Positions 1 to 12,505 of a DNA stretch of 64,000 nucleotides are shown here, piece by piece. Position 1 is the stretch's first letter. Each line of letters begins with the position of its first letter. Location of the stretch: the NCBI GenBank assembly GCA_025716855.1, contig JAIXMQ010000002.1, forward strand, positions 434,001 through 498,000, given 5' to 3'. The notes under the pieces were generated by a model, which was given only the letters and a program-made list of their open reading frames with translations, was not told the DNA's origin and did not search any database. Both the position numbers and the translations under genes were made by a program. Origin of the DNA: Pilaira anomala. Lineage: Eukaryota; Mucoromycota; Mucoromycetes; Mucorales; Mucoraceae.

Positions 1-1
1 A

Positions 2-115
2 ATAATTCATTCGAAACGTATTGAAGAATTGAAGGAGAAAAGAGAAGGAAATGAAGCTCTGTTTGGAGAGGAGGAGGAAGGAAGACCCGCCAACTATATA
101 AATACAGCAATCTAA
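2..115 (+). CDS. 3' end of an unidentified gene (partial)
   Basis: An open frame enters from the left edge and ends at a TAA at 113-115, giving 37 C-terminal residues. They are strongly charged: a Lys/Arg/Glu-rich helix followed by an EEEE run and the terminal residues NYINTAI. The rest of the gene lies outside the window. I do not recognise the family, and the tail could equally be a terminal exon of an unrelated protein. Frame openness up to the edge and the lack of another gene before ARL8 are the only support. Confidence 0.45.
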   Translation: MIHSKRIEELKEKREGNEALFGEEEEGRPANYINTAI

Positions 116-971
116 ATCTTAATCGTTTGATTTAATAATAATAGGTGTATAGCTTTTTACTCAATTAGTATTATATAGGATATACTCATTTTCTCTCTCT
201 CTCTCTCTCTCTCTCTAAATTAATAAAAGCAATGGGCACTATTTCTAAATATTTACTGTCATTTTATAGCTTTATTATATGTCTGGTGCGTTTACGTCTT
301 AAATTCCGTTAAAGCTCTGTTATATAGTGCAGATTCTTATTTTATATAATGTTAGCTTTTTAGCGCATCGTTTGTATTCTCAATAAATGAATGGCCTTTG
401 ATATAATATCGTATATCATGCCGTGTCACGATATCCTATTTCTAAATGGAAAGATCTCTATTATAATGTAACTATTAGAATAGCTGTTTTACAAGAAAGC
501 GATACATTATATGTATTGAGTACCTTATAAATTATATCTCTCTATCATGAGGTTTAAATGTACGTTTATACTAGTTAGTGGTATTTTATTTATTACTCAA
601 AAAATAGTGTTGAAATAGTTGAATTTGCTACACATCCTTGAGCTCTCGTCATAATTACTATAATGTACCAATAGTTTACATTACGAAATGTCACACGAAT
701 CGAGTTTTCTTTTTTTTTTTGCAGTTCAAAAAAGGTACGGTTACTCAATTTTAATACAAACAAGTTTTTTTTTTTTTTTTTTTTTCTTATGATAAATAAA
801 GACACGAAAAGTGACGGGTCAAAAAATAAACAAACAGGATAAAATGAATAAAAAGAGTTGATGAAAAAAACAATGGTGCCCAATCGTTCGATAATTATAA
901 TAGACGTATGATGTTGTACAAGACATCCCCTAGGAAATCTCATTGTGGAACTTTGATGAGCAAATGATGCA

Positions 972-1002
<31 letters not shown>

Positions 1003-1112
1003 CATATTTTCATTTTTTTTTTTTTCATTACTTTATTCTTTTTTTTTTCTGTACTAATTTTTTTTTTTAAAAAAAACATTTCATTTTTCTTGAAGAAAAA
1101 AATATATACACC
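116..1112. other. Intergenic, low-complexity A/T-rich stretch
   Basis: No convincing gene. It holds a CT microsatellite (about 195-216), several poly-T runs (around 710, 767 and 975-1065) and long AT-rich filler. The open frames here are homopolymer-driven. The last part should contain the ARL8 promoter; no clear TATA box was identified. Confidence 0.6.
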
Positions 1113-1331
1113 ATGGCCCAGATCTTGCAATCAATCTTGGAATGGTTAAGAGGTTTATTTTTTAAAGTAATTAGCCAAATAATAAAAAGAAAAAAAAAAA
1201 AAAGGAAATAAAATAAATTTTTTTTTTTTTTTTGGGTTCATTAGACCGAAATGGAGTTAACCCTAGTTGGTTTACAAAATAGTGGAAAAACAACACTTGT
1301 GAACGTTATAGCAGTATGTTGAAAGAAGAAG

Positions 1332-1365
<34 letters not shown>

Positions 1366-1622
1366 AAAAAGAAAAAAGAAAAAGGAAAATAAATAACTAA
1401 TCATAAAAGACAATAGTCAGGGCAATTTATTGAAGATTCGATTCCGACTGTAGGATTTAATATGAGAAAAGTGACTAAAGGTAATGTGACCATGAAGTTA
1501 TGGGATATTGGTGGCCAACCTCGTTTCAGAAGCATGTGGGAAAGATACTGTCGAGGAGTAAATGCAATTGTGTACGCGGTATAAATAAAATAAATGTTTT
1601 ACATAACATTTTTATTTATACA

Positions 1623-1654
<32 letters not shown>

Positions 1655-2004
1655 GGTTTGTAGTGGATGCAGCGGATCATGATAAACTAGAAGCTGCAAA
1701 AGTAGAATTGAAAGGTTTATTAGAAAGACCACAGTTAATTCATATTCCAGTTCTTATACTTGGTAACAAAAATGATTTAGATAATGCATTAACTTCCGAA
1801 CAATTAATTGATATACTGTAAGTCTTAGTTAAAAAAAAAGATAAATAAACACAAGATAGATAACCTTATTTTTTTTTTTTTGATAGACAACTCAAGACAA
1901 TCACTAATCGAGAAGTATCGTGTTATTCAATTTCTGCAAAGAATTATGTCAATATCGATGTCACTCTTCAGTGGTTGATAAAGCAAGGCAAAGGACAAAA
2001 GTAG
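1113..2004 (+). CDS. arl8: ARL8-type small GTPase
   Basis: Five exons (1113-1166, 1245-1313, 1417-1571, 1656-1817, 1887-2004) join in frame to a 185-residue protein, the usual ARL8 length (about 186). Visible motifs are an N-terminal amphipathic segment with Trp instead of the myristoylation Gly of other ARFs, the P-loop GLQNSGKTT, switch [17 protein letters not shown], switch [21 protein letters not shown], and the base-binding GNKND. ARL8 is known to sit on lysosomes/vacuoles and couple them to kinesin transport and fusion. The exon 3 donor was placed at 1572 because only that joint keeps the conserved IVFVVDAAD strand in frame; the alternative GT at 1580 does not. Introns carry poly-A/T runs and a TA microsatellite (about 1630-1652). 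Confidence 0.95.
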
Positions 2005-2174
2005 TAACGCTAACAAGATGTTAATCTCTTGACTTGAAAAATAAAATAAATTATTCCCACCCTTTCTCTCTCTTTTATATATTTTTGTTCTCCTTTTCTA
2101 TTTAATTTTTTTTTTTCTTTCTTTTATTTATTATTTGTATTTACTTTACTTTTTTTATTTTATTTTTTTTATAT

Positions 2175-4574
2175 ATGGACGGATCCAAGTTAATAAACAC
2201 AATTGAAAGTTACGGAGCCGTCACTTTCAATACGAATAAACCGCGTTCCACTGTAATTGACCCGGGACAAGAAATATTAAATCAACTTGGCTATAAACAA
2301 GTAAAAAAAAAAAATAATTATAATTGTCAAATTATTTAAAGTTTTTTCTAACAATTTTTATATTTCAGGAACTACAAAGAAAATTATCAACATTCGCGAC
2401 GTTTGGTAAAAAATTTAACTCATCAAAAAAAAAATTCTTAAAATTTTAATATTTACCATCCCCTTTTTTGATTCATAAGGTCTTGCATTTACGAATATTG
2501 GTATACTATCAAACACGTCTGCTACATTTCAAACTGGTAAAATCATGTGTATACCCTTTTTTTAAAAAAACAAAACAAAACCCCCCTGATTCTTTTTATT
2601 AGTATTACAAAGAGGTGGTCCTGTGACAATGTTAATCAGTTGGAATATTGTGGCAATATTTTTGATTTGTGTGGCGCTTTCATTAGCCGAGATATGTTCC
2701 TTGTATCCAACCAGTGGAGGTCTTTATTATTGGGTTTATGAGCTATTAAGTCGTCATCCGCGTGGTAAATCAAAGGCGGCAATCGCGTAAGTAACAGCAA
2801 AAAAAAAAAAAAAAAAAAAATATCTAAAAAACAAAAAAATGTGACATATTATCTTGTGTCTTTTTGCATATTTAGTGCATTTATTACTGGCTGGACATAT
2901 TCACTTGCAAACATTATATCGATTGGTGCAACCAACGTGACAGTAGGTAAAGCCAAAAAAAAAAAAAAAAAAAAAAATCAAGAGTCGATATATATATAAG
3001 AAAAAAAAAAAAAAAGGCTAAAACTACTACTACACTACAGCTCTTTCGGTTGGCTCTATTATAAAGCTATCAACTGATATAGATGTTTCTAAAATTCAGT
3101 TGATGCTTATGACATTAAGTATCACATTATTGCATGGCTACTTGAACGTGCGTGATTTAGGTGGACTCGCCATCTTGAACCAATGGAGCGTATTTTGGTC
3201 ATGTACTGGCTTACTCGTCATCATTACTGTCTTATCCATTTTCGCTCCACATCAAAACGCTTCCTGGGTTTTCACTCATTATCAAAATCAAACTGGTTTT
3301 GAAAATCCTGGTTATGTACTCGTTCTCGGAATGATTGGTGCTGCTTATTCACTCTTTGGTAAAAAAAAAAAAAACTATAAATATTTATTACCAAATATGG
3401 GAGATAAATCAGGGTTCTCTTTTTTTTTTTTTTAAACTTTTTTTTATTATTATTGCTTAGGTTGTGAATGTGCAGCTTCTGTAAATGAGGAAACAAAAGA
3501 TGCAGATATCTCCTCACCACTGTAAATTTTTTTTTTTTGCTTTAATACATCATTTTTAACAACATTTTTTTTTTCTTTAATACATCATTTTTAACAACAA
3601 ATTTTTTTTTTTTTTTTCTTCAGTGCCATGGTAACCTCCATTGCTGTCTCTTGGGCAGTTGGACTTGCATTCTTGATCGTACTTTTATTCTCGATCCAAG
3701 ATATCGATACAGTCATGAACTCTACATTAGATATGCCTGTAGCACAATTATTTTATGCAAGTGTTTTAAAAACAAAGGGGGAAATTTTTTGTATGTATCA
3801 AAAATAATTAACCACTTTTTTTTTTTTTTTTTTTTTCAGGATGCGATTGGTATATGGGGAACCATGGGATTTTTAATTCTTATTGTTGTCTGTCAATTTT
3901 GTACAGGTGCAACCACTGTGACCGTCACCTCTCGCCAAATTTATGCTTTAGCAAGAGATCATGCTACACCCATGAGTCAAAGCTTAAAGACAATCAATTC
4001 ACATCAATTACCTGAAAATGCTGTTTGGTTTACCATCCTCATGACTTGTTTGGTCGTTTTACCTTTTCCATTGTCTGAACATTTATTTGAGACGATTGTG
4101 AGTGCTACAACAATTACAGGACATTTTAGTTATGGTATGATGTCATTTTTTTTTCACTTGCCTTTTAGTATTTAACACAGGGCCTTTTTTTTTTTTTTTT
4201 TTTGTTAGCTATGGTTTTAGGGTGTCGATTGATTGTACCTAATCCAGAAAACAGGAGAGGTAGATTTAATTTAGGGAAATGGAGTGTATGGATTAACTTG
4301 ATTGGCTTCTTATGGGCGGTTTTTGCTATCATTGCGTTTGTTTTACCTACTTCTTGGCCAATCAATGGTAACATTCTGGGAAAGAAAAAAAAAAAAAAAA
4401 AAAAGAGTCCCCCCCCCCTTTTTAACTCATTTTTTTTTTTTGGTAGGTGATACGTTTAATTACGCAGGTGTTGGATTTATGACAGTAATCATCATTATTG
4501 TGACGTTTTGGTTAGGTTGGGGAAGGTATCATTATGAAGGTCCTAAAGCAAAGAGTGATGAAATCGGTGAATAA
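2175..4574 (+). CDS. APC-superfamily amino acid/choline/GABA permease
   Basis: A multi-exon gene (about ten exons) whose joined frame gives roughly 520 residues, the normal size for fungal APC transporters with 12 membrane helices. The first exon encodes a cytosolic N-terminus rich in polar residues. The next exons carry TM1 with the conserved FTNIGILSNTSATFQT stretch, then QRGGPVTM, LAEICSLYPTSGGLYYW (TM2/3, the Bat1/Uga4/Hnm1 signature), and the GCECAASVNEETKDA loop after TM6-7 typical of this subfamily. The later part holds the TSRQIYALARD helix and terminal hydrophobic segments. Members carry GABA, choline or other amino acids across the plasma or vacuolar membrane; the substrate cannot be read from sequence. 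Introns are short with unusually long poly-T or poly-A tracts. The start was chosen as the first ATG in a frame opening directly into the conserved N-terminus. Confidence 0.9.
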
Positions 4575-5043
4575 TAATCGTCGTTTTTTTCCCTATTTTT
4601 TTTTCTGGAAAAAAAAAAAAAAAAAAAACTTCTTCCCCTCTCTCTCTCTCTCTCGTTGTTATATTTACTTTATATTTTATAAAATAAATTCTTTTTTAGA
4701 TTTTTCTGTAACAAAAATGTAATTTTTTTTTTTCTGTTCAATCGGTTACACAAATCGAATATAAATGTAAATATTTTGCAAAGAATAATGATGAAATGGT
4801 CTCATATACTACACACTAAAATCATTAAATGCTAAAAGCAGAAAAATCGCATTTCTTCGGTCATTATGACTTTTTAAAATATATAAGAGGGAGGTGGAGA
4901 GGGTACTAATACATTTTTATTCATATAGTTGATATTTACAATAATTACATAGGTGTGTGTGTGTGTGTGTGAGTGTGAGTGTGAGAGGGGGGGGGGATTA
5001 TTTTTATAGAGTCTATTATTTGTGTTTGTATTCTAAACTATAT
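4575..5043. other. Convergent intergenic region with GT microsatellite
   Basis: Shared 3' flank of the permease and the minus-strand Ser-rich gene. It contains poly-A/T runs, a CT run near 4640, a GT/GTGA microsatellite (about 4952-4986) followed by a G-run, and AATAAA-like words. No gene is seen. Confidence 0.6.
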
Positions 5044-5790
5044 TTATGATTTACGTAAGCGAAATGCAGAATTTAGTTTAGATACAAGTTTCTTGGTTGC
5101 AGAATGTCTTTTTGTTGAGGAGGATATACTGGGAGCACTTTGGCTGGATAAAGCAGAGGTAGCACTTGCGACAGGAGAAAGAGTATACGTTGACTTACTA
5201 TTATCATTGGTAGCAACAGATGAAACGGAAGAAGAAGAAGAGGAAGTGGAAGCGGACATTCTTTGATGAGAAGAACTATTGGTTTCAATTTGAGTGGTGA
5301 GATGAATTGAAGAAGAAGAAGAAGGTACAGGAACAGGCTGCTTGATCGATCTTGGTTTTGAATCACCATGAACAGGCGCATGTCCCAACATGATTCTGGT
5401 CTTTTGCCACCATATCGGGGGACAAGTTGTACCAGTCAATTCATCCTGAGTCGTTGGTCTTTTTCTGATTTCTACAGCAGCAGCAGCATTAACATCTTCT
5501 GAAGTTTCTGTGGTGGTGGGTAAACTCAATCGTCGATGCGCTTGTACCTTTCGATCTTTTTTGGTTTTCATGGTTTCTTCTGACAAGAGTTGTTGTAATG
5601 GTTCAGAATGAGACCTGGCTCTTGAATGGTTTATTGGTTTGATGGTGGTTGGTTTCTTTAATAATCCTGATTCTTGAAATATACAGAAAAATGCAGAACA
5701 CAGCCAAAATAGTTCAGATTGTACGAGCGCTAAAGATATTATAATTCGATTCGGTGGTGGTTGTTGGTTATAAGAAAGTGGTTGTTCCAT
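5044..5790 (-). CDS. Ser/Thr-rich protein of unknown function
   Basis: An uninterrupted 248-codon frame from an ATG at 5790 to a TAA at 5044-5046. I recognise no domain. The N-terminal part has a hydrophobic stretch (about residues 18-42: ISLALVQSELFWLCSAFFC), possibly one membrane segment. The middle is basic and polar, with a phosphosite-like RARSHSEP and a PPIWWQK segment. The C-terminal third is a Ser-rich disordered tract ending in a basic tail, KKLVSKLNSAFRLRKS. Codon use and the absence of stops over 248 codons in AT-rich DNA favour a real gene. It could also be the last exon of a longer gene, but no upstream exon was evident. Function unknown. Confidence 0.65.
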   Translation of the reverse strand: MEQPLSYNQQPPPNRIIISLALVQSELFWLCSAFFCIFQESGLLKKPTTIKPINHSRARSHSEPLQQLLSEETMKTKKDRKVQAHRRLSLPTTTETSEDVNAAAAVEIRKRPTTQDELTGTTCPPIWWQKTRIMLGHAPVHGDSKPRSIKQPVPVPSSSSSIHLTTQIETNSSSHQRMSASTSSSSSSVSSVATNDNSKSTYTLSPVASATSALSSQSAPSISSSTKRHSATKKLVSKLNSAFRLRKS

Positions 5791-7528
5791 GTGGTTTTAT
5801 CGATAAAATGTTGTTTTTACTAAATCAAATTGTTAATGTTGGATATAAGTAATTAACATTGAAAAAAGAAGAAGAAAAAGAAAAAAGAAAAAATCTGGGG
5901 AAAATAAAATAAAAAATGAGCTTGTATTTATATAGATATATACTTATTGAATGACCGCGGCGACGAAAGAATTATTTTTTTTTTTCTGAAAAAAAAAAAA
6001 AGCTTCTTATTTCCTTAATATCCAATAAAAGGCAAGTCAGAAAACTAAAAAGTGATTTTTGTTTTAATGTTTAAAAAATCACAGGGTTTAGATAAACGTA
6101 ATGATTCATTTATTACGTCGTTTTAAAATTAATCATTAGTTATAAAATCTGATAATATTACAAGAAACTCGGAATGTGAAAACTGACAAGTCTTGGCCAC
6201 ACACACACACACAGACACACACACACACACGCTTCAATCTAAAAAAAGCAGCCCCCAAGAGATTCTTATTTTTTTTTTTTTTTTTTGATACTCATTGTTC
6301 TCACTATTATACCTTCTAACAACAAAAAAAAAAAAAAAGTCGTAATAGAGTCTGAAATGTACCGTTCCCAAGACCGAAAAAAAAAACCCGCGATTTTTAC
6401 AATAAAGAACAAATAAACGTATGTAGCTTGAAAATCCATAATTCCTAAATCATAATGACCAATAACAAACAATGAGATCCATTCTATCAACCTTATAATT
6501 CCTTAATTTTTTTTTTTTTTTTCATGATGAAAATGAACACAGTATTATTTAATCTTTTCGGTTGATTCATCAACAACAACTTTTTTCTAAAAATAAAATG
6601 GCCTATGTTGCCAACACACTGATATATATATATATATACACTTCTTTATATAACAACCATCGTCCCATTGTTTAATAAAAACCCCATTTTTAATATAAAC
6701 TTGAATAGTACTATTATTTGTATGTGTGTGTGTGTGTGTGTGTGCAATATGAGTACCTTAAATTACTTTTTGAAACGATTATATTTGTTTAAAGAGAGAG
6801 AGGGGGGGGGGTTTACCAAACAAGACGACCTCTTATTAGCAAAAAAGCTCTTCATAACAAATAAAAATGCTGTTATGGTACTCTATTCTGTTCTTGGCAT
6901 AAGCTATATATATTTCCTTGTGACTCAGTAGTAAACACATTATTCGCTATAAGTAAAAAAAAAAAAAAAAAGGCCTAACTCGTTTTGTTTTTTGTTAAAA
7001 GCTTAAAATTCTGCGAAAAAAAAAAAGGAGAGGAGTGTTTATAATAAAGTTTCGAATTTCTTGGCCTTTTTTTTTTTTTCTTTCAAATAGAATACAACGT
7101 TCATATGCTAATAATAATAATAAAGACTTGGAATTTTATGTCAAAGAACACGATATAAAAGTTTTACTAGTAGATACACGCATGCATATAAAAAAAAAAA
7201 AAGAGAGAGAGAAGAGATGTGTGCCAAGTTTCTTTGACATAAGTACAGAGTTAAGACGAGTATCATCATCTTGAGTGACAGCAACTTGTTTTGTGTTTAC
7301 TCTATACTCATTGACCTATCTTTTTTTATTCCTTATAAAAAGTGCACTTCTTGAGTATCTTTGCTAATATCATGATACACATGTAGAAGAAAAAGCCAAT
7401 TCTTCTCTCATATTAAAAAAAAAAAAACACGCCTGAAACTGAGTTTGAAGGGAAAAACGCGTCTAAATTTGAAAAAAATATTTTTCGACATTTTTTTCTT
7501 TCTTTCTTTTTTCAGAAAAAAAAAAAAC
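5791..7528. other. Intergenic region, microsatellite-rich
   Basis: About 1.7 kb without a supportable gene. It contains an AC microsatellite (about 6201-6232, interrupted once), a GT microsatellite (about 6722-6744), an AG run near 6795 and many A/T homopolymers. The small open frames are built from these repeats. The right end should hold the Pob3 promoter and leader. Confidence 0.6.
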
Positions 7529-9489
7529 ATGTCTGATAAAAAGAACATTGATTTCAACTCAATTTATTGTGGACTTCAACCAGACTTGGGTCGTTTTCGT
7601 TTATCACAAAATGGACTTGGTTGGAAAGGAGGTCGTGATCGTACAATTATTGTGGGCACAGATGAGCTCAAGAAAATGAGTTGGACAAGAGCTGCAAGAG
7701 GATTTGAACTTCGTGTATTGAAAAAGGATAATACTGTATTGAAATTCGATGGTTTTAAACCTGATGTAAGTAAAACATGACAAAAACAAGTCATGTCTTT
7801 ACTTATTTTACTTTTTTTTTATTTATATATATATATATATATAGGATTTAGATGAATTAAAAGAAGCCATCAAGATCTTTTATAAACTTCCTGTTGAAGT
7901 CAAGGAAGTAAGTGTAAAAGGTTGGAATTGGGGAAAAGCAGATTTCCAAGGTATACCTATAAAAGATAATTTAAACCTTCCACCAAAAAAAAAACTAACA
8001 GTATATACTCTTTCCCCCCCCCCCCCTTTCCAGGCTCAAATCTTAATTTCAGTGTAGCAAATAAGACCATGTTTGAATTACCTTTAGCACAAGCGATTGC
8101 CACCAACAAACCGGGTAAGAACGAAGTGGCCATTAACTTTGTCGATCCTGGCCAACCTGCACCTGAAGGGATCAACCCAAAGGACATTGACGAATTAATG
8201 GACGTGACATTTTATATTCCGGGTACAGTGGCAAAGGAAACAACCAACGGAGAGAACAACGCGAATGTAGAAGACGACGAAGAAGAGGAAGTCAATGCAG
8301 ATATGGTGTTCTACGAAAACGTCAAATCCAAGTTGGAGCTCAGTCAAATGACCACAGAGAATATCGTTCAATTTCAAGAAGCCTTATGTCTTACGCCTCG
8401 TGGTCGTTACAATATTGACATGTATCAAGACTTTCTTCGTCTTCGTGGTAAAACTTATGATTATAAGATTCTTTACAAGAATATTATCAAATTATTTTTA
8501 CTTTTGAAGCCTGATGAAGTTCATGTTTTATTTGTGGTAAGTGTTTAGAATATATATAAACAAAAAAAGGCTTAAAAAAAAGTGTAAAATATTAGATTGG
8601 CTTAGATCCTCCGCTTAGACAAGGTCAAACGAAATATCCTTTCCTTGTATTCCAATTTGTACGTGAAGAAGAAATCGATGTTCAATTAAACTTGGAAGAT
8701 TCAACCTTGGACGAAAAATACGAAAATAAGCTTCAAAAGCATTACGACGCACCTACTTACGAAGTTGTGAGTAACGTCTTTCGAGCCTTAACCAATCGAA
8801 AGGTCACAGTTCCCGGTAGTTATCGTAGTCATCATGGAGCCAACGCTTTAAAATGTTCCATGAAGGCCAATGAAGGTTTCCTTTATCCTTTAGAAAAGAG
8901 TTTATTGTTCATTCCAAAGCCTCCTACCTTTATTCCTTTAAACGAGATTGCTGTCGTCACGTTCTCTCGTGTGGGTCAATCGGGTGGTAGCTCACGTACA
9001 TTTGATATGAAGTTTAATATGAAGGGTGGAAATGATATTCAGTTCAGTAGTATCAATAGAGAAGAGTATGCTAATATTGAGGATTATTTGAAGCAAAAGA
9101 AGATCAAGATCAAGAGTGAAGGTAATGAAGATGTGGTAATGACTTATACTGATCTTGCTGGTTTGGATGAGGATGATGATGAGGATGATGATACATTTGA
9201 TGTTAGAAAGAAGCGTAGAACAGATCCATCGAGTAGTATGGGTAGATCTAATCTTGGTGCTGGTGGTGCTGGTGCAGATGATGAAGATGAAAGTCGTACG
9301 TATAAATTTTATGCAAAAAAAAAAAAAAAAAAATCTATTTATTTTATTTCCACTAATTTTTTTTTTTTTTTTTTTTTTTAAATAGCTGATGAGGATTTCG
9401 CTCCTGATAGTGATAGTGATGTACCAGAAGAATTTGATTCGGATGCACAAGGTTCTTCTGAAGGTGAAGATGATGCTGGTTCAGTTTAA
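7529..9489 (+). CDS. POB3: FACT complex subunit Pob3 (SSRP1 homologue)
   Basis: Joined exons give a protein of about 530 residues, as in yeast Pob3 (552). It starts MSDKKNIDFNSIYCGLQPDL and continues through the N-terminal/dimerisation domain (WKGGRDRTIIV, then ELKKMSWTRAARGFELRV). The two PH-like domains follow: the large exon at about 8035-8535 with IPGTVAKETT, and IGLDPPLRQGQTKYPFLVFQF with the EVVSNVFRALTNRKVTVPGSY segment. The tail is acidic (DEDDDEDDDTFD and after). There is no HMG box, as is normal in fungi, where the DNA-binding HMG is a separate Nhp6-like protein. With Spt16 it reorganises nucleosomes during transcription and replication. The start is the ATG right after a poly-A leader; an in-frame upstream extension to 7445 lacks ATG conservation. 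The last intron (about 9297-9384) is mostly poly-A and poly-T. Confidence 0.95.
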
Positions 9490-9902
9490 TTTACATATTC
9501 GCAAATACCTTTTTTTTTTTTTTCTCTTGTAAATAAAAATAATTTTTTTTTTTTTTGGGGAACCAAATTTCGCCATAGAATAAATAAAATGATGACGTAC
9601 ACAAGTTCTGTGTATATTTCATTTTCAACCAATTATTATCCTTGGGATTGTTTATAATACAATTTATACACTTGCAAGGGAAAAAAAAAAAAAAAAAATA
9701 GACCATGGAACCCCCAAACTATTGAAAAAGAGAAGGAAAGTAACTACTTTCATATATACACACATTATAAAAAGCCTATTACTTTTTACTTTAGTTTATA
9801 AACACTTTTTTTTATTATTATTATATATATATTTTATACATTTATATTACTACACATATATTTTTATATATATATATATTTTATTTTTTTATTCTACTAG
9901 TA

Positions 9903-9938
<36 letters not shown>

Positions 9939-9996
9939 CATCTTATTTTTTCCTTCATCCTTTTTTTTTTTTTTTTTTTTTTAAACTTGTACTTTA
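9490..9996. other. Intergenic, poly-T-rich
   Basis: Spacer between the Pob3 stop and the Epl1 start. It is made of poly-T, TA and TTA runs, with the longest T tract near 9907-9938. No gene is supported. It presumably includes the Epl1 promoter and 5' leader. Confidence 0.55.
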
Positions 9997-11756
9997 ATGC
10001 CTGTTCAGATGGTTTCTCGCATTCGGTTAAGAAAACTTTCACCCAAGATCCCACTTCCTATCTTTAAAGAGTCACAACTACCAGACCTTATTGATCCTGC
10101 TAATATACAAAGAGCAGCACCTCAAATAGAAACAGGTGTAGAAAAAGAAGAGGAGGAAGAGGTAAAAAAAAAAAAAAATTTTTATAATACAAATTATACA
10201 TGATTTTTTTTTTTTTTTGTTATTCAACACAATTTTTTTTTTTTTTTTTTTTTAGCATGATTTACAAGCCGCAATTTCGGCACATCAAGCAGCAGTAACT
10301 ACTGGTGCAAAAATAGAAAGTTACATTCCAATTCCAGATGCATCTAATACGATTGATCATAAAGAATATGAATCCTTGTATAAAAAAAAATATAAAGAGC
10401 CCTCTACATTAATCAGGTTTTCTTCTACAGTAGAAGATACCTGTGGTTGTCCTTATGTTATGGACGAATTGGATGAGACTTTTTTAAATAAATATAATTC
10501 AGAACATACAACATTATCTGAAGATGATTTTGAGAAAATAATGTATCAATTTGAATCCATAACAAAAGATAAATTACCACATCTCCACCTAGTAAGTTTA
10601 ACTTGTAATTATAAGTGTGCACGCGCGTAGATATATATATATATACTGATATATATATGTATATATAATATATATTAGGACCCTGAACATATTCCTGATT
10701 TCACTAGTTTTATGGAAATGGCTCCCGAATCTAGTTTTTTACATTCTCGTCCTACTACCACCTTATTAGAACCTATTTTTGCTCATTGGAGAAAAAGAAA
10801 ACAAGATAGACATGGAAATTCAATTATACCCGAATTAAAGCACGAAGAATTAACAAAGAATGAATTGGATCCATACGTTTGTTTTCGTCGTCGTGAAACA
10901 AAACCTGTACGTAAAACAAGAAGAACGGATCAACAATCGCTTGAAAGATTACGTAAATTAAGATCGGAAATGGAAATGGCTAGAAACCTATTAGAAATGG
11001 TTTTACGTAGAGAAAAAATCAGAAAAGAAGGCATGGTGCTTGAACATACTGTCTTTGATAAAAAGATTAAATTAAGAGAATATCAACGTACGCTTGGAAT
11101 TAAAGAAGAGGATGACTTGTTACTTCCACCAAAGAAGAAAAGACGTTCTTCTATTGGCTCTGGGTAAAAAAAAAAATATATAATAATAATATGTGTATTA
11201 TACGCTTATATACTTAACCTTATTTTCTTAGCGCTACTATCAAGATTCCTTTACATCGTCTCAAGAGAGATGATACAAGAATAGAAAAGACCCCAACCCA
11301 ATTAGCTATTGAAGCTGATTTAGCTCGTAAAAAGTTAGCTGATGCTCCTTACGAAGATTTAACTGAGGTAAAAAAAAAAAAAAAAAAAAAAAATTACTAT
11401 AAATCTATTTTTTTTAAATGATAAAACTTACTTTCTTATCTATAGTGTACTTACCAACCATTCCCTATGAAATTATCTTCACAATTCTTTCAACCACTTT
11501 CTTCTACTGCTCCAACTCGTTACAGAAAACGTATCGGTCGTGGTGGTCGCATCTTTATCGATCGAACTGGTTACAAATCTCCTTTTTTCAATCATCACCA
11601 TAGAGGAGGAGGAGGTAAGACCAAACCCGGTCTATCTGAACAAGAAACAGAATCTTTGAATAAATACAATTTTGATTCGGATTCTAGTCAAGAAGACTCT
11701 GATATAGAAATTGATGAAATGGACGACAGGTATATATAATATAAAAAAGAGAAAAG

Positions 11757-11796
<40 letters not shown>

Positions 11797-12505
11797 AAAA
11801 AAAGCCGATTCTTTTTTTACTGATTTACCCGGACTATTTTTTTTTGTTAGCTATCTGAGGCACAGAACACAACTTCTTACCGAAATCGAACTCAGAAACC
11901 TTGTGACAGTTCCGTTTTTAACACCCATGAATATGATGAGCTTACAAGCTGCTAGAGCAAATCAAGCTGCTGCTGCTGCTGCTTTAGCCGTTCAAGCTGT
12001 AGTATCCAATGCTGCTGCCACACAAGCTTCTACGAATTCACAAACAAATCCTACTTCATCACAAGCCGCCGCCGCCGCTGCTGCTCAAACTGCAACGGCT
12101 GCTCAAACTGCAACGGCTGCTCAAGTTGCTGCTCAAGCTGCCGCTGCTGCTTCCTCTCAACGTTTATCCATTGCTACAGGTGCTGCTACATTAGAAAGTA
12201 ATTCAAGTCGACCTGCATCTCCAATTACTTCTCCACTCAAGAGACAAACAAGTCGATCTCGTATGACGCCTCAACAAGCTGCTGTCGCCATGGCAAATGG
12301 TATGATTGCTGCTAATATGGCGGCTGTCGTCAATGGTTCTACCAATCAAAATCGAACTGCTGTTCAATTAGCGATTGCAGCTGCTCAACAACAGCAACAA
12401 CAACAACAACAGTTACAGCAACAGCAACAGCAACAACAGCAACAGCAACAACAACAGCAACAACAACAGCAACGTGGAAATAATGGGTTACCTTCCATAC
12501 TATAG
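9997..12505 (+). CDS. EPL1: Enhancer of polycomb-like protein (NuA4 subunit Epl1)
   Basis: Six exons (9997-10161, 10256-10591, 10679-11163, 11232-11367, 11446-11729, 11851-12505) join in frame to about 686 residues. The N-terminal EPcA domain is clear: RIRLRKLSPKIPLPIF, then IPIPDASNTIDHKEYESLY, YVMDELDETFLNKYN, and further on a second basic block with KNELDPYVCFRRRE and RKTRRTDQQSLERLRKLR. The C-terminal third is low complexity: Ala-rich tracts, then a CAA/CAG-encoded polyGln run (about 12388-12472). Epl1 anchors Esa1, Yng2 and Eaf6 into the Piccolo subcomplex that acetylates H4/H2A tails. A second Met (residue 5) could serve as start. The intron before the last exon carries an AG microsatellite. 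Confidence 0.93.
12388..12472 (+). repeat. CAA/CAG repeat coding a polyglutamine tract
   Basis: A mixed CAA/CAG trinucleotide run interrupted by one TTA (Leu), inside the last exon of the Epl1 gene. It encodes roughly 27 Gln. The mixed codons should make it more stable than a pure CAG tract. Length polymorphism between strains is likely. Confidence 0.9.

Noticed and set aside
593..1149. Open frames between the partial first gene and ARL8
   Set aside because: Composed of poly-Phe/Lys from homopolymers. The downstream one overlaps the ARL8 start in another frame.
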